A DNA stretch of 5,406 nt from Clostridia bacterium (GTDB lineage Bacteria > Bacillota > Clostridia > Oscillospirales > Acutalibacteraceae), in the NCBI GenBank assembly GCA_900759575.1, contig CAAEVU010000163.1, positions 1 to 5,406 on the forward strand. Reading direction: 5' to 3'. Every line of letters begins with the position of its first letter. Position 1 is the stretch's first letter. Under the pieces are notes generated by a model, which saw only the letters and a list, made by a program, of their open reading frames with translations, had not been told where the DNA came from and did not search any database. The position numbers and the translations under genes were made by a program. Below are positions 1 to 5,018 of this stretch, one piece after another.

Positions 1-707
1 TGGAACAGTTCCGGATGGGCCCACACATCCGCGCTGTCCATGGCCACATAGATGGGCGCGTCTCCTATGATTTTCACGCCTTTTTCATTGGCGTATTTTT
101 TCAGCGCTTCCCACTGGCGGAAAAACAAATACTGGGTGAACACGTGATAATCCACGTCTTTCTGGCAGCGGCTCTTCCAGTTTTTCAAAACTTCCGGGTC
201 CCGCAGGCGCAGACCTTTTTCCCACTCTGTCCAGGGCTGGCCGTCCATCTGGGATTTAATGGCCATATACAGGGCGTAGTCCTCCACCCAAGCTTTATTC
301 CGCTTGCGGAAACGCTCCAAGGACTTGGTATCTGTGAAATTGTCAAAAGCCTTGCGGAGAACCCGTTCCCGTCCTGCCCGGACCACATCGTAATCCACAT
401 AGGAGGGGTCCTCCCCCCAGGGAGTGCGTTTGCACCGGCCCTTTTTCAAAAGGCCCTCTTTGCAAAGCTCCTGCAAATCGATAAACAGAGGATTTCCCGC
501 AAAGGCAGAATAGCTTTGATAGGGACTGTCCCCAAAACTTGTGGGTCCCAAGGGAAGCACCTGCCAATACCGCTGCTTCGCCCTGGCCAAGAAATCCACC
601 CAATCTCTGGCAGCCTGGCCAAAGGTTCCCACTCCATATTTGGATGGCAAGCTGCTTACGGGCAGCAAAACCCCTGCCGCCCGCGTCATCCAGCTTTTCC
701 GTGCCAT
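1..707 (-). CDS. malQ: 4-alpha-glucanotransferase (amylomaltase), N-terminal part, cut by window edge
   Basis: The minus-strand frame stays open from an ATG at 705-707 to the window edge, giving 235 residues of a protein usually near 500 aa. The family (GH77) transfers 4-alpha-glucan segments between maltodextrins in the cytoplasm, in maltose and glycogen use. Seen: RAAGVLLPVSSLPSKYGVG at residues 9-27, matching the family N-terminus; WQVLPLGPTSFGDSPYQSYS at 48-67, the conserved acceptor-site block, followed by AFAGNPLFID; and GDAPIYVAMDSADVW at 215-229 with the preceding QYLFFRQW helix. The nucleophile Asp region (GFRIDH-type motif) lies beyond the cut and cannot be checked. The start is supported by AGAAAGGAG (715-723) seven bases upstream. 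The gene diverges from recQ and has its own promoter. Family assignment is firm; the exact donor and acceptor are not shown. Confidence 0.95.
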   Translation of the reverse strand, partial: MARKSWMTRAAGVLLPVSSLPSKYGVGTFGQAARDWVDFLARAKQRYWQVLPLGPTSFGDSPYQSYSAFAGNPLFIDLQELCKEGLLKKGRCKRTPWGEDPSYVDYDVVRAGRERVLRKAFDNFTDTKSLERFRKRNKAWVEDYALYMAIKSQMDGQPWTEWEKGLRLRDPEVLKNWKSRCQKDVDYHVFTQYLFFRQWEALKKYANEKGVKIIGDAPIYVAMDSADVWAHPELF

Positions 708-730
708 AATAACGCTCCTTTCTGGAAAAT

Positions 731-749
731 GGACGGGCCTCCCCCGTCC
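731..749 (-). promoter_or_regulatory. Leader hairpin upstream of the malQ ribosome binding site
   Basis: Bases 731-737 (GGACGGG) pair perfectly with 743-749 (CCCGTCC), a GC-rich 7-bp stem with a 5-base loop. In the malQ transcript the loop reads GGAGG, itself like a Shine-Dalgarno sequence. The hairpin ends only seven bases before the real ribosome binding site (715-723). No U-run follows, so it is not an intrinsic terminator. It could stabilise the mRNA 5' end or affect ribosome access; the structure is seen, the role is inferred. Confidence 0.5.
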
Positions 750-770
750 CACTGTGTGATTCTGGGGTCT

Positions 771-800
771 AGTATAGCACCATTATAGGAGAAGTCGCAA
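771..800 (-). promoter_or_regulatory. Predicted sigma-A promoter of malQ
   Basis: On the minus strand, TTGCGA (795-800) and TATACT (771-776) are separated by 18 bases, and TGC directly before the -10 box makes an extended -10. Transcription would start near 764, giving a leader of about 57 nt that holds the hairpin at 731-749. A second TATAAT (782-787) lies upstream but has no good -35 partner. No convincing catabolite-repression (cre) site was found near it. Confidence 0.6.
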
Positions 801-847
801 GTTAAATTTGGACGATTCAGCCAAAAATGTGAAATTGCATAGAGATT

Positions 848-859
848 AATTTATAAATT
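848..859. repeat. Perfect 12-bp AT palindrome in the malQ-recQ gap
   Basis: AATTTATAAATT is a perfect 12-bp palindrome lying between the two divergent promoters, about 50 bases from the malQ -35 box and 35 bases from the poor recQ -35 position. It could be a protein-binding site or simply part of an AT-rich UP-like stretch, where such palindromes arise easily. Confidence 0.35.
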
Positions 860-868
860 TAGCATTTA

Positions 869-880
869 TTTCCCTGGAAA
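869..880. repeat. TTTCCCTGGAAA near-palindrome, similar to the core of the 4919-4946 element
   Basis: This 12-mer differs at one central base from TTTCCCGGGAAA at 4927-4938, and both lie between divergent promoters; in both, TA directly precedes the core. It sits about 25 bases upstream of the recQ -35 position. The TTGCAA arms that flank the other copy are absent here. It may be a shared regulator half-element or a coincidence. Confidence 0.3.
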
Positions 881-893
881 TTCTCCCATAAGC

Positions 894-922
894 TTTCCCA
901 AAATCAGTTTTTCTGCTATACT
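894..922 (+). promoter_or_regulatory. Predicted recQ promoter (extended -10, weak -35)
   Basis: TATACT at 917-922 preceded by TGC (914-916) gives a good extended -10. At 17-base spacing the -35 position reads TTTCCC (894-899), a poor match to TTGACA. Such extended -10 promoters can work without a good -35. Transcription would start near 929, leaving a leader of about 33 nt before the GTG start of recQ. Confidence 0.55.
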
Positions 923-946
923 GGAAAAAAGAAATCGCTTTTGCTA

Positions 947-955
947 GAAAAGAGG
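947..955 (+). promoter_or_regulatory. Ribosome binding site that decides the recQ start
   Basis: GAAAAGAGG directly abuts the in-frame ATG at 956, which is too close for that codon to be used efficiently. It is six bases from the in-frame GTG at 962, a normal distance. The TTG at 941 lies upstream of this site and has no purine-rich site of its own at a suitable distance. This favours GTG 962. Confidence 0.55.
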
Positions 956-961
956 ATGTTT

Positions 962-2794
962 GTGCCCACGAAACTCCAGGTATTGGAACACTATTTCGGC
1001 TATCCCGCTTTCCGCCCAGGGCAGGAAGAGCTGATCGACGCCCTGCTGGCCGGCCGGGACGCGGTGGGGATCATGCCCACGGGAGCAGGGAAATCCCTTT
1101 GCTACCAGGTGCCCGCTTTGCTGATGAAGGGGATCACCTTGGTGGTATCCCCCCTCATTTCCCTGATGAAAGACCAGGTAACTGCCTTGGTGCAAAACGG
1201 GGTACGGGGCGCGTATCTCAACAGCTCGTTGAGTTGGAATCAATACCAAGCAGCCCTGCGCAACGCTCGCGCCGGGGTGTATAAAATCATTTATGTGGCA
1301 CCGGAACGCCTGTTGACCCCCGAATTTCTGGAGTTTGCCAAAAGCGCTCCCATCTCCATGGTCACCATCGACGAAGCCCATTGCGTCTCCCAATGGGGGC
1401 AGGATTTCCGCCCCAGCTACCTGACCATTCCGGAATTTGTGGAAGCTCTTCCCCACCGTCCGGTGATCTCCGCCTTTACTGCCACTGCCACTCCCAGGGT
1501 TCGGAAGGACATCTTATCCCTTCTGGCACTGCAAGACCCCTTGGTCACAGTCACCAGCTTCGACAGGCCCAATCTGTATTTTGAAGTGCGCAGGCCCAAA
1601 GACAAGCTTCAAGAGACACTAAAGCTATTGCGAGAGCGCCGGGAAAAAAGCGGCATTATCTACTGCGCCACTCGGAAGGCGGTGGAGGATGTCTGCCAAA
1701 CCCTACAGGAACAGGGATATGCCGCCACCCGATACCACGCCGGGCTTACCGATCAAGAGCGGCAGAAAAATCAGGAGGATTTCCTCTACGATCGCGCCAC
1801 AGTAATGGTAGCCACCAACGCATTTGGCATGGGGATCGACAAGTCCAACGTGGCATTTGTGATCCACTATAACATGCCCAAAGATTTGGAAAGCTACTAC
1901 CAGGAAGCCGGCAGAGCAGGACGGGACGGCCAGCCCGCAGAATGTTTTTTACTTTACAGCGGCCAGGACGTGGGACTGAACCGGTTTCTCTTTACCCGCA
2001 GTGAGGAAAACCAAGACTTAGACGAAAAAGCACTGGAGCAGCTCACCCGGCAGAACGAGCAGCGGCTGCGGGCCATGACAAATTACTGTCACACCACTGC
2101 CTGTCTTCGGGAATACATTCTCCACTATTTTGGGGAACACGCCCCTACCCAATGCGGGAACTGCCAAAACTGCACCGGGCATTTTCAACAGCTGGACATC
2201 ACCGTCCCGGCGCGGGAAATTCTTTCCTGCGTCCGGTATCTGCGGCAGCGGTATGGGATAAAAATGGTTCTGGACGTGGTGCGGGGAAGCAAAAATGAGA
2301 AAATCCTGCGCCAGGGCTTCGACAAATTGCCCATTCACGGAAAGCTGTCCGGTTACAAAGAGGAGGATCTGCGGGAAATGATAAACGCGCTGCTCCTACA
2401 AGGATTTTTATCCCAATCCACCGGGGAATATCCCATTTTATCCCTGGGGCCCCGAGCGGACGACCTGCTTTGTGGGCAAGAGGCCGTTTATCTCCAGGTT
2501 CGCACAGAGGATCGGTCCCCCACTGCAAAGCCATTTCCGCAAGATCTGCCCAAAAGCGACCCGATTCTTTTTTCCCGGCTGCGGGAACTGCGCGGGAAAC
2601 TTTCCCGCACCCAAAACGTTCCCATGTACGTCATCTTTTCCAACGCCACCTTAGAGGCCATGGCCGCTTATCAGCCCACCACCCCGGAAGAATTTTTGAA
2701 GATCCCGGGCGTAGGACAAGCCAAACTGCAAAAATACGGAAAAGCTTTTTTGGAGGAGATTAAGCGCTGGGATCAAGAACAACATTCCGTATAA
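962..2794 (+). CDS. recQ: ATP-dependent DNA helicase RecQ, full length
   Basis: A 3'-to-5' superfamily 2 helicase that unwinds forks and recombination intermediates in DNA repair. Counting from GTG 962 (610 aa): motif 0 FRPGQ 17-21; Walker A PTGAGKS 39-45; motif Ia SPLISLMKDQ 63-72; DEAH 137-140 followed by the RecQ-specific aromatic loop CVSQWGQDFRPSY 141-153; FTATAT 172-177; IIYCATR 232-238; YHAG 258-261; ATNAFGMGIDK 284-294; YYQEAGRAGRDG 312-323. The zinc site has Cys381, Cys398, Cys401 and Cys404 in canonical spacing. An RQC winged-helix region covers about 412-510 and an HRDC domain about 533-603, so the classic full architecture is present. Walker A has GAG where many RecQs have GGG. 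The start is uncertain: ATG 956 (612 aa) and TTG 941 (617 aa) are in frame, but GTG 962 has the best-spaced ribosome binding site. It is transcribed alone and converges on ilvE. Confidence 0.97.
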   Translation: MPTKLQVLEHYFGYPAFRPGQEELIDALLAGRDAVGIMPTGAGKSLCYQVPALLMKGITLVVSPLISLMKDQVTALVQNGVRGAYLNSSLSWNQYQAALRNARAGVYKIIYVAPERLLTPEFLEFAKSAPISMVTIDEAHCVSQWGQDFRPSYLTIPEFVEALPHRPVISAFTATATPRVRKDILSLLALQDPLVTVTSFDRPNLYFEVRRPKDKLQETLKLLRERREKSGIIYCATRKAVEDVCQTLQEQGYAATRYHAGLTDQERQKNQEDFLYDRATVMVATNAFGMGIDKSNVAFVIHYNMPKDLESYYQEAGRAGRDGQPAECFLLYSGQDVGLNRFLFTRSEENQDLDEKALEQLTRQNEQRLRAMTNYCHTTACLREYILHYFGEHAPTQCGNCQNCTGHFQQLDITVPAREILSCVRYLRQRYGIKMVLDVVRGSKNEKILRQGFDKLPIHGKLSGYKEEDLREMINALLLQGFLSQSTGEYPILSLGPRADDLLCGQEAVYLQVRTEDRSPTAKPFPQDLPKSDPILFSRLRELRGKLSRTQNVPMYVIFSNATLEAMAAYQPTTPEEFLKIPGVGQAKLQKYGKAFLEEIKRWDQEQHSV

Positions 2795-2802
2795 AAACAA
2801 AA

Positions 2803-2836
2803 GGAGGGAGTGAAACCACTCCCTCCCATTTATTTT
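2803..2836. terminator. Bidirectional intrinsic terminator between recQ and ilvE
   Basis: GGAGGGAGTG (2803-2812) pairs perfectly with CACTCCCTCC (2817-2826), a 10-bp GC-rich stem with the loop AAAC. On the plus strand a T-rich run (2829-2836, one A inside) follows, ending recQ eight bases after its stop codon. On the minus strand the complement of AAAACAAAA (2794-2802) supplies the U-rich tail for ilvE transcripts. Convergent genes commonly share such a hairpin. Confidence 0.88.
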
Positions 2837-2850
2837 CTGACAAAATCTCT

Positions 2851-3921
2851 TTACTTGACTTCCACAGCCCAGCCAAAGGGATCTTCCACTTTGCCGGTCT
2901 GGATGCCAGTGACGGTATCGTAAAGCTTCTGGCTCACAGGGCCAATGCCGCCGCCGGAGATTTCCATCACATTGTCCTCATAACGCAGAGCTCCCACAGG
3001 GGAAATAACAGCTGCGGTACCGCTGCCCCAGCACTCTTCCAGGGCGCCGCTCTTGGCTGCTTCCACCAGCTCGTCCACGGAAATCCGGCGCTCTTCCACT
3101 TCCATGCCCCAATGCTTGCACAGGTCGATGCAGGATGCACGGGTCACACCGGGCAGGATGCTGCCGTTGAGCTTGGGGGTGACCACTTTGCCGTTGATCT
3201 TGAAGAAGATGTTCATAGCGCCAACTTCTTCAATGTACTTCCGCTCTACGCCATCCAGCCACAGCACCTGGGAATAGCCCTCGTCATGGGCCTTTACCTG
3301 GGCTGCCAAGCTGGCCACATAGTTGCCGCCGGTCTTTGCTTCGCCAATACCGCCGCGAACAGCACGGACATAATCGTCCTCGATCCAGATCTTCACCGGG
3401 TCAAGGCCGCTTTCATAGTAAGCGCCGGAAGGAGACAGGATGATAATGAACAGATATGTATCAGAAGGCCGTACGCCCAGGAAGGGGTCGGTGGCAATGA
3501 CGAAGGGACGGATATACAGGGAAGTTCCAGGCTGTGTGGGAATCCAATCCTTCTCCACACTGACCAGGGTTTTCAACGCGTTCAGGAAGTCGTCTTCCGG
3601 GATCTCCGGGATGCACAGACGGCGGTTGGAGTTGTTGGCACGCTCAATATTCTTGTTGGGACGGAACAAAAGCACACGGCCGTCCTCGGTCTTATACGCC
3701 TTCAAGCCCTCGAACATTTCCTGGCCATAATGGAACACCATGGCGGAAGGCTCCAGAGAAATGGGCTGATAGGGAACGATCTTGGGATCGTGCCAGCCCT
3801 GTTCCCGGTTGTAAGGCATGACGTACATATGATCGGTAAAGATCTTGCCGAAGCCCAGCTTGGACTGGTCAGCCGGCTTCTGCTTGGGAGTTTTTGTCAA
3901 TTCAATCTTGATTTCCTGCAT
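2851..3921 (-). CDS. ilvE: Branched-chain amino acid aminotransferase (class IV, PLP-dependent)
   Basis: Catalyses reversible transamination between Leu/Ile/Val and their 2-oxo acids with glutamate/2-oxoglutarate, the last step of synthesis and first of breakdown, in the cytoplasm. The 356-aa length suits the larger bacterial/eukaryotic-like BCAT subgroup. Seen: FHYGQEMFEGLKAY 63-76; RPNKNIERANNSNRRL 87-102; YIRPFVIATDPFLGV 136-150; the PLP-lysine motif GIGEAKTGGNY 191-201 with Lys196; EEVGAMN 231-237; LPGVTR 256-261; and phosphate-binding GSGTAA 299-304. The redox CXXC pair of human BCATs is absent (Ala304 and Ser307 in its place). The start is ATG 3921, where GGAAAGGT (3931-3938) lies nine bases upstream. 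A TTG at 3945 would add eight residues but would run through that site, so I rejected it. It has its own promoter and leader hairpin. No T-box or other ilv/leu genes are adjacent, so biosynthetic or catabolic bias cannot be told. Confidence 0.96.
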   Translation of the reverse strand: MQEIKIELTKTPKQKPADQSKLGFGKIFTDHMYVMPYNREQGWHDPKIVPYQPISLEPSAMVFHYGQEMFEGLKAYKTEDGRVLLFRPNKNIERANNSNRRLCIPEIPEDDFLNALKTLVSVEKDWIPTQPGTSLYIRPFVIATDPFLGVRPSDTYLFIIILSPSGAYYESGLDPVKIWIEDDYVRAVRGGIGEAKTGGNYVASLAAQVKAHDEGYSQVLWLDGVERKYIEEVGAMNIFFKINGKVVTPKLNGSILPGVTRASCIDLCKHWGMEVEERRISVDELVEAAKSGALEECWGSGTAAVISPVGALRYEDNVMEISGGGIGPVSQKLYDTVTGIQTGKVEDPFGWAVEVK

Positions 3922-3941
3922 AACAATTACACCTTTCCTTT

Positions 3942-3964
3942 CCAAAGCCGCCGAGGGGCTTTGG
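3942..3964 (-). promoter_or_regulatory. Leader hairpin upstream of the ilvE ribosome binding site
   Basis: CCAAAGCC (3942-3949) and GGCTTTGG (3957-3964) form a perfect 8-bp stem with a 7-base loop in the ilvE leader, ending three bases before the ribosome binding site. No U-run follows, so it is not a terminator. Five bases at 3972-3976 can pair instead with 3948-3952, which would break two pairs of the main stem. None of the conserved T-box sequences were seen. The structure is seen; a regulatory or stabilising role is inferred. Confidence 0.5.
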
Positions 3965-3989
3965 CCTTCTGGGCGGTCTCTTTTAAGAA

Positions 3990-4017
3990 ATTATAGCACA
4001 ATCGAGAGATTTTGCAA
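3990..4017 (-). promoter_or_regulatory. Predicted sigma-A promoter of ilvE
   Basis: On the minus strand TTGCAA (4012-4017) and a perfect TATAAT (3990-3995) stand 16 bases apart, with TGC before the -10 box as an extended -10. Transcription would start near 3983, giving a leader of about 62 nt. This indicates that ilvE is transcribed independently of the peptidase gene upstream of it. Confidence 0.75.
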
Positions 4018-4040
4018 GAAGCAACCCTATCTCCTTGCAA
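4012..4040. repeat. Inverted repeat overlapping the ilvE -35 box
   Basis: TTGCAAG (4012-4018) and CTTGCAA (4034-4040) are perfect 7-bp inverted arms separated by 15 bases. The left arm is the ilvE -35 box, so a dimeric protein bound here would block or aid RNA polymerase. The arms resemble those of the palindrome at 4919-4946 (TTGCAA copies start 23 bases apart here, 22 there), but the centres differ. Confidence 0.35.
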
Positions 4041-4056
4041 AAAAGGGATTTCCCCC
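4039..4056 (-). terminator. Possible weak terminator downstream of the C26 peptidase gene
   Basis: Minus-strand transcript would read GGGGG, a short AAA loop, UCCC, then six U (4044-4039). The stem is only 3-5 bp and includes G-U pairs, so termination would be weak. It lies about 90 bases after the peptidase stop codon and just before the ilvE promoter. A stem alone also occurs at 4130-4145. Confidence 0.25.
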
Positions 4057-4129
4057 AATTATTTTCCACTTTTCCGCTTTGCATGGGCAAACTGTCTAAA
4101 GTGCGACGGATAATTAGCTTTTTCGCTCT

Positions 4130-4145
4130 GAAATCGGCTGATTTC
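4130..4145. other. Hairpin directly after the C26 peptidase stop codon
   Basis: GAAATC (4130-4135) and GATTTC (4140-4145) form a perfect 6-bp stem with a 4-base loop, abutting the stop codon at 4146-4148. No U-run follows on either strand, so it is not a standard intrinsic terminator. It may protect the 3' end of the message. The rest of the gap at 4057-4129 shows nothing I can name. Confidence 0.3.
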
Positions 4146-4850
4146 TTACCGGCTGCAAGCATCCACAAACGCCTGGAAGATCTTCCGGCTGTTTTCGTCG
4201 CTCAACCGGGAAAATTCCGGGTGCCACTGCACTGCCAAAGCAAACTTGTGGTCGGGCAGGTACAGGGATTCCACCAGGCCGTCCGGGGCTTTTGCAGCCA
4301 CCTTCAAACCTTTTCCCAAGTTCTTGATCCCCTGGTGATGGTAGCTGTTCACGTTCATCTCCGTGACGCCCACCGCTTGGAACAAGGGCGTACCAGGCTC
4401 GATGGTCACTGTATGGGCCACCTTGTCATAGGGAGCTGTTTCGTGGTGCTGCACATCGCTGGGGCACTCTGTGGGGATATCCTGGTACAAATCGCCCCCA
4501 AGCATTACGTTAAACAGCTGGACGCCCCGGCAGATACCCAGCATTGGTTTCCCGGTAGCCAAGGCCATGGGGAAAAATTCCTTTTCCATATTGTCCCGCT
4601 CCGGGCAGATGACGCCGCACTGCTCAGAGGGAGCCTGTCCATACAGGGACGGGTTTACATCATGGCCGCCGGGGAACAAGAATCCGTCAAACGTATCCGC
4701 AAAACGATGCAGGGATTCCAAGTCCTGGGTCAAAGGCAAAATCACAGGAGCGGCCCCGGCATCTTCCAAACCTTGGGCATAACCCGGCAGCATCCAATAG
4801 CTTTCTTTTGTCTCGTCATACAGAGAGACTATGGCAATCATCGGTTTCAT
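4146..4850 (-). CDS. Class I glutamine-amidotransferase-like gamma-glutamyl hydrolase (peptidase C26, PuuD-like)
   Basis: A 234-aa cytoplasmic hydrolase (no signal peptide or membrane segment seen) of the family that cleaves gamma-glutamyl bonds, such as gamma-glutamyl-GABA in putrescine breakdown. Seen: PGGHDVNPSLYG 60-71, typical of this family; the nucleophile elbow GICRGVQLFNV 105-115 with Cys107; VNSYHHQ 167-173; and VQWHPEF 207-213 giving His210 and Glu212, completing the Cys-His-Glu triad. Length is close to the roughly 240-250 aa usual for PuuD-like proteins. The start ATG 4850 has GAGGAG (4858-4863) seven bases upstream; an upstream in-frame start at 4883 would run through that site. 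No other puu genes adjoin, so the true substrate is open and I give no gene symbol. It has its own promoter, divergent from the esterase gene, and is followed by ilvE on the same strand after 224 bases. Confidence 0.92.
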   Translation of the reverse strand: MKPMIAIVSLYDETKESYWMLPGYAQGLEDAGAAPVILPLTQDLESLHRFADTFDGFLFPGGHDVNPSLYGQAPSEQCGVICPERDNMEKEFFPMALATGKPMLGICRGVQLFNVMLGGDLYQDIPTECPSDVQHHETAPYDKVAHTVTIEPGTPLFQAVGVTEMNVNSYHHQGIKNLGKGLKVAAKAPDGLVESLYLPDHKFALAVQWHPEFSRLSDENSRKIFQAFVDACSR

Positions 4851-4894
4851 AAAAGCACTCCTCTTCGGGATGGATTTCAGCATAGTACCCGCCT

Positions 4895-4924
4895 AGCATA
4901 CCACATGAAGAACCACTTTTGCAA
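4895..4924 (-). promoter_or_regulatory. Predicted promoter of the C26 peptidase gene
   Basis: On the minus strand TTGCAA (4919-4924) and TATGCT (4895-4900) are 18 bases apart, with TGG before the -10 box as an extended -10. Transcription would begin near 4888, leaving a short leader of about 38 nt. The -35 box is the left arm of the near-palindrome at 4919-4946. A second TATGCT occurs 16 bases further on (4879-4884) but has no good -35. Confidence 0.5.
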
Positions 4925-4946
4925 TATTTCCCGGGAAAAGTTGCAA
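4919..4946. promoter_or_regulatory. 28-bp near-palindrome, candidate operator between divergent genes
   Basis: A perfect palindromic core TTTCCCGGGAAA (4927-4938) is flanked symmetrically, two bases away on each side, by TTGCAA (4919-4924 and 4941-4946). Twelve of fourteen base pairs of the whole element are symmetric; only the two spacer positions break it. The left arm is the -35 box of the peptidase promoter and the right arm ends nine bases before the -35 box of the esterase promoter. That placement suits a dimeric or tetrameric regulator controlling both genes. The regulator is not in the window. Confidence 0.5.
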
Positions 4947-4955
4947 AATTCCTCG

Positions 4956-4984
4956 TTGCAAGAACCTGCCTATTCCATTATAAT
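4956..4984 (+). promoter_or_regulatory. Strong predicted sigma-A promoter of the esterase gene
   Basis: TTGCAA (4956-4961) and a perfect TATAAT (4979-4984) are separated by the optimal 17 bases. Transcription would begin near 4991, giving a leader of about 28 nt. This is the best plus-strand promoter in the window. Confidence 0.75.
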
Positions 4985-5001
4985 AGATAAAAATACCTAT
5001 T

Positions 5002-5011
5002 AAAGGATGTG
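5002..5011 (+). promoter_or_regulatory. Ribosome binding site deciding the esterase start
   Basis: AAAGGATGTG matches the full anti-Shine-Dalgarno complement AAAGGAGGTG at nine of ten bases. It contains an in-frame ATG at 5007, but that codon lies inside the site and cannot be served by it. The next in-frame ATG at 5019 is at a workable distance, so it is the likely start. Confidence 0.55.
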
Positions 5012-5018
5012 CGAACTT

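Noticed and set aside
15..788. Long plus-strand open frame (257 codons) over the malQ region
   Set aside because: It lies opposite the malQ frame, has no recognisable domain, and runs through the malQ leader hairpin and promoter. The minus strand gives clear GH77 motifs and a good ribosome binding site.
829..842. Possible catabolite-repression (cre) site near malQ
   Set aside because: The TG-AAA-TGCA-like stretch misses the central CG and other conserved positions of the cre consensus.
944..1456. Minus-strand open frame (170 codons) inside recQ
   Set aside because: It lies opposite the helicase motifs of recQ, whose coding sense is certain. The long open frame is a by-product of codon bias.
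3112..3996. Plus-strand open frame (294 codons) opposite ilvE
   Set aside because: It is antisense to ilvE, which carries all expected catalytic motifs. The frame shows no known family and ends in the ilvE promoter.
3922..4011. T-box riboswitch or leucine/isoleucine attenuator ahead of ilvE
   Set aside because: The leader is only about 62 nt. It lacks the T-box sequence, a terminator U-run and any small frame rich in Leu, Ile or Val codons.
4204..4219. Inverted CCGGGAA/TTCCGGG sequence in the peptidase gene
   Set aside because: It falls within the conserved HPEF coding stretch, so protein sequence and codon choice explain it; there is no regulatory context.
4035..5003. Plus-strand open frame (322 codons) opposite the C26 peptidase gene
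   Set aside because: It is antisense to a gene with a complete catalytic triad and would cross the divergent promoter region. No ribosome binding site or family motif supports it.
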